Shown here: piece after piece, positions 34,711 through 45,805 of the stretch | Layout of the letters: the number at the start of each line of letters is the position of its first letter | Numbering within the stretch: position 1 is the first letter of the stretch | Source of the DNA: Acidobacterium sp. | GTDB lineage: Bacteria > Acidobacteriota > Terriglobia > Terriglobales > Acidobacteriaceae | Direction: 5' to 3' | Length of the DNA stretch: 64,000 nt | NCBI GenBank assembly: GCA_027315385.1 | Contig: DAHUYD010000124.1 | Coordinates: 18,817-82,816 of the forward strand | Position numbers and translations under genes: made by a program | The notes under the pieces: generated by a model | The model's database searches: none | Seen by the model: only the letters and a program-made list of their open reading frames with translations | What the model was told of the DNA's origin: nothing

Positions 34711-36015
34711 TTACTGGAGCAGCTTGGTGACCATCTGCTGTGTGCTGTTGGCCTGGGCCAGAGCGGAGATGCCGGTCTGGGTCAGGATTTCGAACTTCGA
34801 CATGTCGGAGGTGGCCGCCGCGTAATCGGTTTGGCTGATGTTGTTCTGCGCCGACTGCACGTTGGTTTCTTCCGCGCTGGCGATGTTGGAAGCCGCGCTG
34901 AGGGTGTTGATGTTGGCGCCCACCTGGCCGCGCTGGTAGGCGACGGCGCTGATGGCGTTGGTGACGGTTTGCAGGGCGGCTTCAGAGTCGGCCTGGTTGT
35001 CGAGCTTCGTGCCGGTGAGGCTGGTGCCCGTGCCCGCGCCCGCGGTGGTGCCGCCGGTGCCGGTTTGCGAACCTACGGTGACGCTGACCGCCCCCCCCGC
35101 CGCGGAGCTGCCGTCGGAACTGCCGACGTTGGCGTCGGTGAGGATGCCGGTGGTGACCAGGTAGTTGTAGCTGCCGTTCGAGGTGCCGTCGCTGGTATAG
35201 ATGTTGACGGCGCTGGCGCTCGCCGGGGTTTCGGAGGCGTTGCTGGCGGTGACGGAGAGCACTTCGTTCGCGCTGCCGCCGCCGCTGGTGGCGATGGAAA
35301 GGACACCGGCTGCGACCGATGCCGTGTAGGTGGAGCCGGTAGCGGCACCGAGGCTGGCATTCAGGGCGGTGGTGAGCGCGGTGGCTGCAGCGTTGGCGAT
35401 GGACTGGTTCTCGCTGGCCAGGCCGCTGTAGCTGCCCAGGTTGACGATCTGCGTTCCGGCGGTGGTTCCACCCGTGGAGTTGATGGTGATGGAGCCGCTG
35501 AGCGTATCGCCCTGAGTCAGGGTGACCTGGAGCGGATCGCTCTTGGCCGCCTGGGTGAAGGCACCGGGCGCCAGATTCGTGGCCGAGCCGCTGCCCGAGG
35601 TGAAGACCTGGATCCCGTTGTACTCGGTGGTGCTGCCGATGGTGCCGATCTGGGTCAGGATGTCCTGATACTCCTGATTGGCGGCGCTGAGCTGCGAGTT
35701 GGACAGGGTGCCGCCGCCGGCTTCGGTGGCCAGGGTGACGGCGCGGTTGAGAAGGTTGGTGACCTGCGAGAGGGCTCCGTCGGCGACCTGCAGAAAGCCG
35801 ACGCCCGCGCTGGCGTTGCTGGAAGACTGGGTGAGGGCCGAGGAGTTGGCCTGCAGGCCGTTGGCGATGGAAAGGCCGGCGGCGTCGTCGGCTCCGGAGT
35901 TAATGCGGGAACCGGAAGAGAGCTCCTGGAGGGTTTTCTGCAGGCTGCTCTGGGTCTGGTTCAGGTTGTTCTCGGCGTAGACGGCCGAAATGTTGTTCAG
36001 GACTCCCAATGCCAT
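34711..36015 (-). CDS. fliC: Flagellin
   Basis: A 434-residue filament protein. The N-terminal D0/D1 part reads ALGVLNNISAVYAENNLNQT and LQELSSGSRINSGADDAAGLS; the C-terminal D0/D1 part includes RGQVGANINTL, NISQTDYAAATSDMSKFEIL and QANSTQQMVTKLLQ. The central 140-330 region is Thr/Ser/Gly/Ala-rich, as expected for surface-exposed D2. No cysteine was seen. ATG 36015 has ACAGGAGA about 9 nt upstream and gives the family start; the longer frame enters the promoter region. It is closed by a strong terminator, suggesting high, independent expression. Confidence 0.95.
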   Translation of the reverse strand: MALGVLNNISAVYAENNLNQTQSSLQKTLQELSSGSRINSGADDAAGLSIANGLQANSSALTQSSSNASAGVGFLQVADGALSQVTNLLNRAVTLATEAGGGTLSNSQLSAANQEYQDILTQIGTIGSTTEYNGIQVFTSGSGSATNLAPGAFTQAAKSDPLQVTLTQGDTLSGSITINSTGGTTAGTQIVNLGSYSGLASENQSIANAAATALTTALNASLGAATGSTYTASVAAGVLSIATSGGGSANEVLSVTASNASETPASASAVNIYTSDGTSNGSYNYLVTTGILTDANVGSSDGSSAAGGAVSVTVGSQTGTGGTTAGAGTGTSLTGTKLDNQADSEAALQTVTNAISAVAYQRGQVGANINTLSAASNIASAEETNVQSAQNNISQTDYAAATSDMSKFEILTQTGISALAQANSTQQMVTKLLQ

Positions 36016-36147
36016 AAAGATATCTCCTGTTCTGAAGTTGGGTTCCTGAACGAAGCGGCGAACCTCCTGGCCGCCGCTCCCGGGAACCGCTTGACTCAGT
36101 GGCATCATCGGCGCGGGGCCTGGGGGCTTTACAGGCCGGGGGGAAGT

Positions 36148-36164
36148 TTGGCACGTGACATGCG
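36148..36164 (+). promoter_or_regulatory. Sigma-54-type promoter upstream of flbD-motA-motB
   Basis: TTGGCACGTGACATGCG matches the -24/-12 consensus (TGGCACG, four bases, then TGC), with exactly 10 nt between GG and GC and a single mismatch in the -12 TTGC. Transcription would start near 36175, about 115 nt before flbD. Sigma-54 often drives mid-level flagellar genes. Confidence 0.6.
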
Positions 36165-36289
36165 CAGCAGCCAGATGTCAGCGCCTGGCCGCCGGGGGTC
36201 AGGCGTCAGACGCCGGCGATCCGCAGTCTGGCTCAATGGAGAACCGGTTTGCGCCGATAACTATGCTGACGGCGCGGGGGCACCGGGGC

Positions 36290-36574
36290 ATGATCCAGCT
36301 GACACGGCTGAATGGAAATCCGCTGGTGGTCAACAGCGACCTCATCAAATACGCTGAAGCGTCTCCGGATACGGTGCTGACGCTGGTGAACGGAGAAAAA
36401 ATCGTGGTGCTGGAGAACTGTGCGGAAGTGGTGCGCCGCACTGTGGAGTACCGGGCGGAGGTCTTCGGGGCGGCGGCCGCGGCGTGGCTTCCGTCGATTG
36501 AAGCGGCGCGCGCCGCAGGCTCCACGGAGAGCGCGCGCAAGGACTCCCGAAACGCAGGCGGCGCGCGGGACTGA
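36290..36574 (+). CDS. flbD: FlbD-family flagellar protein
   Basis: A 94-residue protein whose first 60 residues match the small FlbD family: MIQLTRLNGNPLVVNSDLIKY, followed by DTVLTLVNGEKIVVLEN and a helix EVVRRTVEYRAEV. These proteins are encoded next to motA/motB in many bacteria and are needed for motility; the mechanism is unclear. They are distinct from the Caulobacter regulator of the same name. The last 30 residues are an Ala/Ser/Arg-rich extension. ATG 36290 fits the family start. motA follows after 15 nt. Confidence 0.82.
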   Translation: MIQLTRLNGNPLVVNSDLIKYAEASPDTVLTLVNGEKIVVLENCAEVVRRTVEYRAEVFGAAAAAWLPSIEAARAAGSTESARKDSRNAGGARD

Positions 36575-36589
36575 AACGGGACGGGACCT

Positions 36590-37360
36590 ATGGACGCAGG
36601 CAGTCTCGGAGGAATTCTGCTGGCTCTGGCCGGCATTTTGGCGGGCCTTCTGCTGGAGGGCGGGCATCTGGGCCAGGTGCTGCAGCCCACGGCCGCGATG
36701 ATCGTCTTCGGCGGCACGCTGGGCGCGGTCATGCTGCAGTTTCCTTTGAAGACGGTAGTGGCGGCCGGGCAGCGCCTGGCGCGGCTCTTCCTGCACGGCC
36801 CGGACGAAGGTGCGGCCCTGCTGCACCAGATCGTCGGGTTTGCGAATAAGGCGCGCAGGAACGGGATCATTTCCCTGGACGGGGACCTGGAGCAGGTCCA
36901 CGACCCATTCCTCCGCCAGGCGCTGACGCTTGCCGTTGACGGAACGGAGCCTGCCGAGCTGCGGCGCATCATGGAAGTGCAGATGGAAAACGCCACCGAA
37001 AACGAGGCGCGCATTCCGGCGGTCTTCGAGTCGGCGGGAGGATTTTCTCCGACCATCGGCATCATCGGAGCGGTGATCGGGCTGATCCAGGTGATGCAGC
37101 GTCTGGACCGCATGGCCGAAGTGGGGCGCGGCATCGCAGTTGCGTTTGTGGCCACAATATACGGCGTGGGCTCGGCGAACCTGTTCTTTCTGCCGGCGGC
37201 GGGCAAGCTGCGGCAGCGCGCGCGCGACGAGCAGCGGCTGAAGGAGATGGCGCTCGAAGGCGTGGTCTCCATCATCGAGGGGATGAACCCGCGCATGATC
37301 GAGGTGAAGCTTGCGGGCTTCCGGCCGGGCAGCGCGAAGGAAGCGGGGCAGCGGACATGA
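36590..37360 (+). CDS. motA: Flagellar motor stator protein MotA
   Basis: A 256-residue inner-membrane stator subunit. Four hydrophobic segments occur near residues 5-22, 33-52, 148-170 and 180-202, with the family stretch GGFSPTIGIIGAVIGLIQVMQ and the basic cytoplasmic loop between TM2 and TM3 that contacts the rotor. Conserved RR...EGVVSIIEGMNPRMIEVKL is near the C-terminus. With MotB it forms the proton channel that drives rotation. Its stop overlaps the motB start (4 nt), so the two are co-translated. Confidence 0.92.
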   Translation: MDAGSLGGILLALAGILAGLLLEGGHLGQVLQPTAAMIVFGGTLGAVMLQFPLKTVVAAGQRLARLFLHGPDEGAALLHQIVGFANKARRNGIISLDGDLEQVHDPFLRQALTLAVDGTEPAELRRIMEVQMENATENEARIPAVFESAGGFSPTIGIIGAVIGLIQVMQRLDRMAEVGRGIAVAFVATIYGVGSANLFFLPAAGKLRQRARDEQRLKEMALEGVVSIIEGMNPRMIEVKLAGFRPGSAKEAGQRT

Positions 37361-38151
37361 AGAGGAAACATCACGATTCCGAGCATGGACACCGGGATCG
37401 CTGGCTGGTCTCCTACGCGGATTTCATCACTCTGCTTTTTGCGTTCTTCGTAGTTCTGTACGCAAGTTCCCAGTCGGACCAGAAGAAGCAGGTCCAGATC
37501 GCGCATTCCATTGCGCAGGCGTTTCAAACGCTGGGGCTGTTTCCCGCGTCGATTCCTTCCGCGAACAAATCCGCGGCGCTGGGGGATTCGCATGAACCGG
37601 CGGCGCCGGTCGACGTGGTACTGGGCGAGGATCTCTCCGCATCGCCCCAGGTGCAGCATGACCTGCGGGAGCTCCAGGCGAAGCTGACGGGGCTGCTGTC
37701 GAATGAGATGGCGGAACATGTAGTCGCGATGCGGCTGGGGCGAGATGGGCTGACCATCTCCCTGCGGGAGGCAGGGTTTTACGACAGTGGTTCAGCCGTG
37801 CCGCACGCCTCGTCGCAGGCGACTCTGGCCAGGATTGCGACTGCCCTGGCGGCGGAGCCGTACGACCTGCGCATCGAGGGGCACACGGACAACGTGCCGA
37901 TCCACACGGCCCAGTTTGCCTCCAACTGGGAGCTCTCCACCGCGCGGGCAACGGAGATGGCGAAGCTGTTGATCGTCGAGCACGGCATCGCGCCGGGCCG
38001 TCTTTCCGCCGCAGGCTATGCCCAGTACCATCCCGTGGCCGGCAATGACACAGCGGAAGGGCGGGGCGAGAACAGGCGCGTGGACATCATTGTGCTGCCA
38101 AGGATCAGCGTCCTCCCGGCGAAACAGCGCGCGCAACAGCCGATTAGCTGA
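37357..38151 (+). CDS. motB: Flagellar motor stator protein MotB
   Basis: A 264-residue stator subunit. The single membrane helix starts RWLVSYADFITLLFAFFVVL, with D22 as the proton-carrying aspartate. The periplasmic OmpA-like domain (about 140-250) contains LRIEGHTDNVPI, NWELSTARATEMAKLL, GRLSAAGYAQYHPV and GENRRVDIIVLP, which bind peptidoglycan and anchor the stator. Its end overlaps the convergent aldo/keto reductase gene by 8 nt. Confidence 0.94.
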   Translation: MKRKHHDSEHGHRDRWLVSYADFITLLFAFFVVLYASSQSDQKKQVQIAHSIAQAFQTLGLFPASIPSANKSAALGDSHEPAAPVDVVLGEDLSASPQVQHDLRELQAKLTGLLSNEMAEHVVAMRLGRDGLTISLREAGFYDSGSAVPHASSQATLARIATALAAEPYDLRIEGHTDNVPIHTAQFASNWELSTARATEMAKLLIVEHGIAPGRLSAAGYAQYHPVAGNDTAEGRGENRRVDIIVLPRISVLPAKQRAQQPIS

Positions 38152-39142
38152 AGCCCAGCACCGGGTGCGGCGCATACGGTTCTTCCAGCGAGGCGATCTC
38201 CTCGGGTGTCAGCTTCACATCGAGCGCCGCCACGGAGTCATCGAGATGATGCGGTTTCGTGGCGCCGACGATCGGCGAATCGACGCCGGGCTTCGCCAGC
38301 ATCCAGGCCAGCGCCAGCGTGGCCTGCGCGTTGCCGCGCTTTTTTGACAGGTCCGCGAGCCGATCGACAACTTTGCGGTCGGTCTCCTCCGTCTTCGCAT
38401 ACATGCGATTGCCGAAGACATCCGTCTCCCCCCGTTTCGTCTGCTCGCTCTGCCAGGGCCGCGCGAGGCGGCCGCGCGCCAGAGGACTCCAGGGAATGAG
38501 GCCAATGCCTTCCGCGCGGCACAGGGGAATCATCTCGCGCTCCTCCTCCCGATAGATGAGGTTGTAGTGGTTCTGCATGGAGACAAAGCGGGTCCATCCA
38601 TGCAGATCGGCGAGGTACAGCGCTTTTGCAAATTGCCAGGAGTACATGGACGATGCGCCGATATAGCGTACTTTGCCGGCCTTCACCACGTCATGGAGCG
38701 CTTCCAGCGTCTCTTCAATGGGCGTTTCGTAGTCCCAGCGATGGATCTGATACAGGTCGACGAAGTCAGTTTGCAGGCGGCGAAGGCTTTCATCCAGTTC
38801 GTGAAAAATCTCCTTGCGGGAAAGGCCTTTGCCGTTGGGCTCATCGCGCATCAGGCCATTGACTTTCGTGGCAATCACGACCGATTCGCGCGGGACTCCG
38901 GCTTTCCTGAGGAACCGGCCGAGGACCTCTTCGCTTGCCCCGCCGGAGTAGACGTTCGCTGTGTCGAAGAAGTTGATGCCATGGTCGAGCGCCTGGCGGA
39001 AGAAGGGATCGCTTTGCTGCTCGTCGAGGGCCCAGGCCTGGCGTCCGGGCTTCAGGTCGCCGATTGGCGCGCCGTCGCTCATGCAGCCGAGGCAGATGCG
39101 GGAGACTTTGAGGCCGGTTTTGCCGAGATTCACGTAGTCCAT
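38144..39142 (-). CDS. Aldo/keto reductase
   Basis: A 332-residue NADPH-dependent TIM-barrel oxidoreductase. The tetrad is visible: D and Y in NFFDTANVYSGGASEEVLG (D near residue 57, Y near 62), K in VVIATKVN and H in YQIHRWD. NADP contacts are in SPLARGRLARPW and SPIVGATKPHHLDDSVAAL. ATG 39142 (MDYVNLGKTGLKVSRICLG) has AGGAG upstream; the frame continues upstream only as noise. The substrate is unknown; this resembles YajO/YhdN-type general reductases. Stands alone between motB and the endonuclease-like gene. Confidence 0.9.
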   Translation of the reverse strand: MDYVNLGKTGLKVSRICLGCMSDGAPIGDLKPGRQAWALDEQQSDPFFRQALDHGINFFDTANVYSGGASEEVLGRFLRKAGVPRESVVIATKVNGLMRDEPNGKGLSRKEIFHELDESLRRLQTDFVDLYQIHRWDYETPIEETLEALHDVVKAGKVRYIGASSMYSWQFAKALYLADLHGWTRFVSMQNHYNLIYREEEREMIPLCRAEGIGLIPWSPLARGRLARPWQSEQTKRGETDVFGNRMYAKTEETDRKVVDRLADLSKKRGNAQATLALAWMLAKPGVDSPIVGATKPHHLDDSVAALDVKLTPEEIASLEEPYAPHPVLGFS

Positions 39143-39279
39143 GACGGCTCCTGAAGAGAAAGAATCAGACGAATGATGGTAGCGCACACGGGCGAGCCGC
39201 TTGTTTGCGGCTTCTTTTGATAAGAGGCGCGCAGCCGCCCAGGCGATTCGAAACCTGGGGCATTTTAAAATCGACAGGA

Positions 39280-40017
39280 ATGGCGGCGCGAAAAGGCACC
39301 CAAGACAAAAGACGTCCCGGTCAGATGGAGGCGAAGCGGCTGCGCAAAATCTATAAGCGGCTGGTGAATCGGTTCGGCCCGCAGCAGTGGTGGCCGGCGA
39401 AGAGCGCCTTTGAGGTCGTCCTGGGGGCGTATCTGACGCAGAATACGGCCTGGACGAGCGTGGAGCGGTCGATTGCGAATCTGGAGGCGCGGCGTGCGCT
39501 GGCGCCGGCAGGCTTGCGAGCGATCGACGAAGTGGAGCTGCGCGAACTGATTCGGCCATCGGGCTTCATGCTGCGCAAGGCAGCGGCCCTCAAGGCTTTC
39601 GTCGCGTTTCTGGACACGAGTTACGGCGGGAATATGGAGCGGCTGCGCCAGGCGGCGGCCGCGGACCAGCCGCGAGTTCGCGAAGAGTTACTGGCGCTGC
39701 CCGGCGTCGGCAACGAGACGGCGGATGCGATTCTGTTGTACGCGCTGGGAGCGCCGGCGCTGGTGGTCGACGAGTATTTGCGGAGGGTCACCGTGCGGCA
39801 CGGCCTTCTGCCGGAGAAGGCGAAGTACGCCGAGATCCAGGCGCTGGCGGAGCAAGCCTTCGCGGAGGACATCGAGCGCGAGAGCCGGGAAGAACTGGCG
39901 CGCCACTACAACGAGTTCCACGCGCTCATCGTTCAGGTGGGCAAGGCGCATTGCGGGCGCGTGGCGCGGTGCGAGGGCTGCGCGCTGGAGGGGGATCTGA
40001 AGAAGCGAACAAGCTAG
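39280..40017 (+). CDS. Endonuclease III-like DNA glycosylase (HhH-GPD)
   Basis: A 245-residue DNA-repair protein of the HhH-GPD superfamily. It has VVLGAYLTQNTAWTSVERSI and the hairpin LLALPGVGNETADAILLYAL followed by LVVDEYLRR with the catalytic Asp. The Lys used by classical Nth is Glu here (GNETAD), as in the separate endonuclease-III-related subfamily. Only three cysteines of a [4Fe-4S] loop remain (HCGRVARCEGCALEGD); the fourth is missing. TAAAAT lies 8 nt before ATG 39280; MEAKRL at 39325 is an alternative start. Substrate specificity is unknown. Confidence 0.83.
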   Translation: MAARKGTQDKRRPGQMEAKRLRKIYKRLVNRFGPQQWWPAKSAFEVVLGAYLTQNTAWTSVERSIANLEARRALAPAGLRAIDEVELRELIRPSGFMLRKAAALKAFVAFLDTSYGGNMERLRQAAAADQPRVREELLALPGVGNETADAILLYALGAPALVVDEYLRRVTVRHGLLPEKAKYAEIQALAEQAFAEDIERESREELARHYNEFHALIVQVGKAHCGRVARCEGCALEGDLKKRTS

Positions 40018-40376
40018 CGGAGCCGCGTCACAACCTCGGGGCGAATGAGGTAGAGGAAGAGAATTCCGTTGATCAGGACCATCATGATCCAGTCGATCTG
40101 GTGGACGTGGATCATGGTCCAGAGACCCCACAGGCCGGAGAGAAATACAGTAGCCAGCGTGAGCGCCCAACCCCAGCGGCGCAGGCGGATCAGCCCGTGA
40201 CCAGCCAGCGCGAAAGCCACGCAAAATATCAGAAAGACGTGCGGGAGCCTGTGCATGCTGACGCCCAGCAGGCACAGCAGACAGAGCAGAAACATCCAGA
40301 GGCCGATGGCGGCGAGGCCGGGCAGAATTTTCGCGCGCTTTTCAGGGTCCGGCGCGGGCTGGTTGTCCGGGCTCAT
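40014..40376 (-). CDS. Small four-helix membrane protein, unknown
   Basis: A 120-residue protein with four hydrophobic segments (about 18-41, 46-62, 68-86 and 92-112), short loops and a Pro/Asp-rich N-terminus. No catalytic motif. It follows the cytochrome c lipoprotein gene on the same strand (gap 39 nt), and could be a membrane partner of it; that is inference. The end overlaps the glycosylase stop by 4 nt. Confidence 0.68.
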   Translation of the reverse strand: MSPDNQPAPDPEKRAKILPGLAAIGLWMFLLCLLCLLGVSMHRLPHVFLIFCVAFALAGHGLIRLRRWGWALTLATVFLSGLWGLWTMIHVHQIDWIMMVLINGILFLYLIRPEVVTRLR

Positions 40377-40415
40377 GGAGCGACGCCGGCGAGATGGAGT
40401 GGGGTCACAACAGAA

Positions 40416-40775
40416 TCATAACGTGTGCAAATAGGCGAGCAGGTTCTGGAGCTGCTGCCGGCTGATCTGATTGCCGAACCCCGGCATGATGCCGTGGCCG
40501 TCCATGATTGTTGCCGAGACGCGATCGTCGTTGGCGGGCGCTCCGCTGGGCAAATACTTCTTTTGATACATCGCAAACAGGCTGGGGCCATGCAGGTCGC
40601 CCGTGTGGTCGGCGTAGTGGCAACTGGCGCAATCCTGCTGATACACCTGATATCCGCGGAATTCCCGGGGATTGAGCTGGCTGACGGGTTTGGCCGGCGG
40701 GTACGAGGGCTTGCATCCCGCCAGCAGAGCGGCGGCGGCGATCAGCGCGAGAGGAAATATCTGCTTCCGAATCAA
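40416..40775 (-). CDS. Cytochrome c lipoprotein
   Basis: A 119-residue periplasmic monohaem cytochrome. The N-terminus is a lipoprotein signal with lipobox LLAG-C21. The haem site is CASCH (C49, C52, H53) and the probable axial methionine is M97 in HGIMPGFG, with the class I fold pattern YQQDCASCHYADHTGD...GPSLFAMY and C-terminal helix QLQNLLAYLHTL. The start is TTG 40775 with a strong site (AGGAGGAACACA), which decides against later starts. Membrane-anchored electron carrier; its partner oxidase is not in the window. Confidence 0.86.
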   Translation of the reverse strand: MIRKQIFPLALIAAAALLAGCKPSYPPAKPVSQLNPREFRGYQVYQQDCASCHYADHTGDLHGPSLFAMYQKKYLPSGAPANDDRVSATIMDGHGIMPGFGNQISRQQLQNLLAYLHTL

Positions 40776-40853
40776 TGTGTTCCTCCTGCTGCAAGCCGCC
40801 AGTGGCTGGGTCCTTGTTGTCGATCCCGGAACTGAATACCGTACACCCCGTTC

Positions 40854-42470
40854 TTACTCGCGCTCTGCGATGGCCGTCACAATTTTGTCGATCGCCTGTT
40901 CAGCATGGGCGGATGGATTGTGGGTATCGCAAAGGATCGAAAACACAAGCGTGCGCCCGCTGCGCGCGATCAGGTATCCGCTGAACGTGCTCGCTTCGCC
41001 CAGCGTACCGGTCTTGGCGAAAACGCGGCCGTGCAACGGACCATGAGTGAAGCGATCGGCGAGGGTCCCATCCACGCCGCCGATGGGCAGCGAGTCGCGA
41101 TAGACCTGGGCCCAGGGCTGGTGGGAGGCGTACACCAGCAGCGTGGTGGCCGCGCGCGGGGTGATCAGATCGGCGCGCGACAAGCCGGAGCCGTCGAAGA
41201 AAACGAGATCGTCGGGATTGATCCCCGCGTCCTGGGTAAGAAACGCGCGCACCACACGAGCACCCTGAACAATGGAGCCGTCGTCCCCTTCAAGGCGGCC
41301 CAACAGGCGTAAATACAGCTCGGCATGCAGATTCTGGCTCACCTTGAGGGTTACTTTCACGTCCTGGCTGAGCGGCGGCGAGACGTGTGTGGCCAGAACG
41401 CGCAGGCCGGTTTCCGGCTGGCGAATGGTGGCCAGGTCGAGTGGATGCAACACGACCGGTAGATCGAGTTCGGTATTGAAATCCTGGGTATCGATGTCTT
41501 CGCGATGTTGCGCCATCGCCTTTCCGCTGATTTGCACCCCGCGGGCCAGCAGCATCTGGCGCAGAGCGATCGCTGCGAACTGCGCGGGGTCCTGGATCGC
41601 CAGCCGTTCATGCAGGCCTTTCTGGTTGATCGAGCCGTAGAGGCGGATCGTCGTGCTGCCCACGGCGCGATCCATGCCGTAGCTTGCGTGCTGGTCGCCT
41701 GGCACGGTGGTCAGCGAATTTTCGAGGCTGTAGTACGGGACGTTGGGGTCCCAGGTGACCGCGGTGGGCACCCCCGGCGCCGAAGGCATGACGTTCAGGA
41801 AAACGATATTGTCGTTGACAGTGAGCGCGGAGATGGGCGCGCCGTAGTCCCATTGCAGATCGTCCCAGGTCCAGTCGCCGGGGTACGGCTCCCAGGGAAA
41901 CCAGCTGTCGTTGCCGATGACGTCGCCGTCGATCTGATGAATGCCGGCGGCCACCATCTGGTCGGCCATGCTTTGCAGCGCCTGGAGGGGTGGATTCGGG
42001 CGCTCGGTGCGGCCCACATAGGGGTACTGTCGACCGGACATGGTGGGATCGCCGACGCCGAGGATCTCCACATTGCCGTGCACCGTGCCGTCCTGTACCG
42101 TGCCGGCGGTGACGACGTCGGTCGTCCAGGTCACGTTCGAGGGCAGCAGCGACAGCGTGGCCGCGGTGGTGAAGAGCTTGAAGTTCGAAGCCGGCTGAAA
42201 GTACTGGCCGTCATTCAGCGCATACACGGGATGCCCCTTGGCCGTCACAACCGATATGCCGAAATGCGCTCGGGAAATGGCGGGATCGGAGACGATAGCG
42301 CGGATTAGCTTCGCGAGAGAGCCGTGAGGATGATGGCGGTGACGATGAAAAGCCGCGCTGGCAGGAGCGACCTCCAGGAGAGCGAGGGTCAGAAGCAGAC
42401 CCGGACGAAGGGCAGCAGAAAGGATGCGCTGGGGTGCGGATAAGTATCGCAATTTCCTGGAGTGTAGCAT
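40854..42470 (-). CDS. dacB: D-alanyl-D-alanine carboxypeptidase/endopeptidase, PBP4 (S13)
   Basis: A 538-residue periplasmic penicillin-binding protein that trims or cuts peptidoglycan peptides. Residues 20-40 form the signal peptide ([15 protein letters not shown]). The SxxK motif is S95-N-F-K98 in [13 protein letters not shown]; the second motif is in [13 protein letters not shown]; the KTG box is VFAKTGTL near residue 490. The large insert between SxxK and the second motif is typical of PBP4. ATG 42470 fits a signal peptide; no upstream start is sensible because folP diverges 7 bp away. Confidence 0.9.
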   Translation of the reverse strand: MLHSRKLRYLSAPQRILSAALRPGLLLTLALLEVAPASAAFHRHRHHPHGSLAKLIRAIVSDPAISRAHFGISVVTAKGHPVYALNDGQYFQPASNFKLFTTAATLSLLPSNVTWTTDVVTAGTVQDGTVHGNVEILGVGDPTMSGRQYPYVGRTERPNPPLQALQSMADQMVAAGIHQIDGDVIGNDSWFPWEPYPGDWTWDDLQWDYGAPISALTVNDNIVFLNVMPSAPGVPTAVTWDPNVPYYSLENSLTTVPGDQHASYGMDRAVGSTTIRLYGSINQKGLHERLAIQDPAQFAAIALRQMLLARGVQISGKAMAQHREDIDTQDFNTELDLPVVLHPLDLATIRQPETGLRVLATHVSPPLSQDVKVTLKVSQNLHAELYLRLLGRLEGDDGSIVQGARVVRAFLTQDAGINPDDLVFFDGSGLSRADLITPRAATTLLVYASHQPWAQVYRDSLPIGGVDGTLADRFTHGPLHGRVFAKTGTLGEASTFSGYLIARSGRTLVFSILCDTHNPSAHAEQAIDKIVTAIAERE

Positions 42471-42477
42471 CGCGGAT

Positions 42478-43392
42478 ATGGCTTTTGCTCGGCGTCCGCG
42501 GGCGAACTGGGGATTGCGTACGCGCTCGCTTGAACTGGGCAGGCACACGCTGGCGATGGGCGTGCTGAATGTCACACCGGATTCGTTTTCCGACGGCGGT
42601 GCGTTCCTGGGCGCGAAGGCGGCCGTGGAGCGCGCGCTGACGATGCTCGACGAGGGCGCCGCGATCCTGGACATCGGCGGCGAATCCACGCGGCCGGGCG
42701 CTCAGCAGGTGAGCGCGCAGGAAGAAGTGGATCGCGTAGTGCCGGTGATCGAGACTGTGGTGCGGGCGCGTCCCGGCTGCGTCATTTCCGTGGACACGTA
42801 CAAGGCCGCAACAGCGGTTGCAGCGGTGCAGGCCGGCGCGGAGATCGTCAACGACGTCAGCGGCCTCGTGTGGGATCCGGAGATGGCAGCCGCCTGCGCG
42901 GAGCTGCGCTGCGGGGTGGTGCTGATGCACACGCGCGGAAGGCCGGCCGACTGGAAGACGCAGCCTCGGCTTCGGCGGGATGAGGTGGCGCCACTGGTGC
43001 GCAGGGAGTTGAATCGTTCGCTGGATCGGGCCGTGGCCGCGGGTGTGGAACGGGAGAGGATCGTGCTCGATCCAGGTTTCGGCTTCGGCAAAACAGGAGA
43101 GGAGAACTATCCTTTGCTGGCGCAGATGGAAGAGCTGCTCTCGCTGGGCCGGGCTCTGGTTGCCGGCTTGTCGCGAAAGTCGTTTTTAGGACTGACCGCA
43201 GCAGGCCCCGGGGGGGCGGCGCTGCCGGCGCTGGAGCGAGGGAATGCCACCCTGGCCGCGACCACAGCCGCAATCCTGGCCGGAGCGAGCGTGGTGCGGG
43301 TGCACGACGTCCGCCCAGCTCTTGAAGCGGCACGCATCGCGGATGCAATCCTGGTGGCGGCCAACCCCGGCGCCGCCAAGCAGAGCCGCTGA
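42478..43392 (+). CDS. folP: Dihydropteroate synthase
   Basis: A 304-residue TIM-barrel enzyme of folate synthesis joining p-aminobenzoate to the pterin pyrophosphate; it is the sulfonamide target. Motifs: [15 protein letters not shown] (28-42), [68 protein letters not shown] and the C-terminal [15 protein letters not shown] 42478 gives about 27 residues before the first motif, the usual length; the ATG at 42424 would overlap dacB. Its promoter must lie inside the 5' region of dacB or the very short gap. Confidence 0.94.
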   Translation: MAFARRPRANWGLRTRSLELGRHTLAMGVLNVTPDSFSDGGAFLGAKAAVERALTMLDEGAAILDIGGESTRPGAQQVSAQEEVDRVVPVIETVVRARPGCVISVDTYKAATAVAAVQAGAEIVNDVSGLVWDPEMAAACAELRCGVVLMHTRGRPADWKTQPRLRRDEVAPLVRRELNRSLDRAVAAGVERERIVLDPGFGFGKTGEENYPLLAQMEELLSLGRALVAGLSRKSFLGLTAAGPGGAALPALERGNATLAATTAAILAGASVVRVHDVRPALEAARIADAILVAANPGAAKQSR

Positions 43393-43403
43393 CCGCGCCC
43401 GCG

Positions 43404-43661
43404 TCAGGCCACGACCTTGAACGTCACTTTCGAGTCGCCGCTCCCGGCAGGCGAGTGCTCATCGTGTGCTGCTGCGAGATTTTGATCGTCCGGCTCGGGC
43501 AAGGGACCTTCTGCCTCGGCCTTTTCATCGCCGGTCTCGGGCTCGTCTTCTCCGGCCGGAACTTCCTCAACAAACCTGCGCCGCCGCTGGGCGGAGTTTT
43601 GCCAGGAGGGATTGGCATTGCCGTCCAGCCCGTCGATGCGCCAGATGCGATCCACTTCCAT
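43404..43661 (-). CDS. Small acidic hypothetical protein
   Basis: An 85-residue protein: MEVDRIWRIDGLDGNANPSW then QRRRRFVEEVP and an acidic Glu/Asp/Pro/Ala-rich middle (about 37-70), ending KVTFKVVA. No signal peptide, membrane segment or cysteine. It lies between convergent folP and divergent mutL on the minus strand. The coherent composition suggests a real gene, but I do not recognise it. Confidence 0.5.
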   Translation of the reverse strand: MEVDRIWRIDGLDGNANPSWQNSAQRRRRFVEEVPAGEDEPETGDEKAEAEGPLPEPDDQNLAAAHDEHSPAGSGDSKVTFKVVA

Positions 43662-43815
43662 GGCCGCAGCCTCCGTCTACAGGGGACTTCGGCGAGGCTC
43701 AGGGGGACTTGAGGCGATCCGGCGCAAACCAAGGGCCAACTTCCCCCAGTGTGTCCGGATGCTGAACATTTCGTGTTCGCGCGATGCGGGTATTCTGGAG
43801 CGGGCGTTCACTCTC

Positions 43816-45771
<1,956 letters not shown>

Positions 45772-45805
45772 TACGAACCGCGGGCTTCTCCGGCAGGTCG
45801 CCAAT

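Noticed and set aside
36253..36260. GCCGATAA, an exact sigma-28 -10 match before flbD
   Set aside because: No TAAA-type -35 at the correct distance; the sigma-54 site upstream is better. Kept only as a possible chance match.
33282..36357. Two long plus-strand frames opposite fliD and fliC
   Set aside because: Gly/Val/Asp-rich mirror of the Ser/Thr/Ala-rich flagellar genes; no real protein features.
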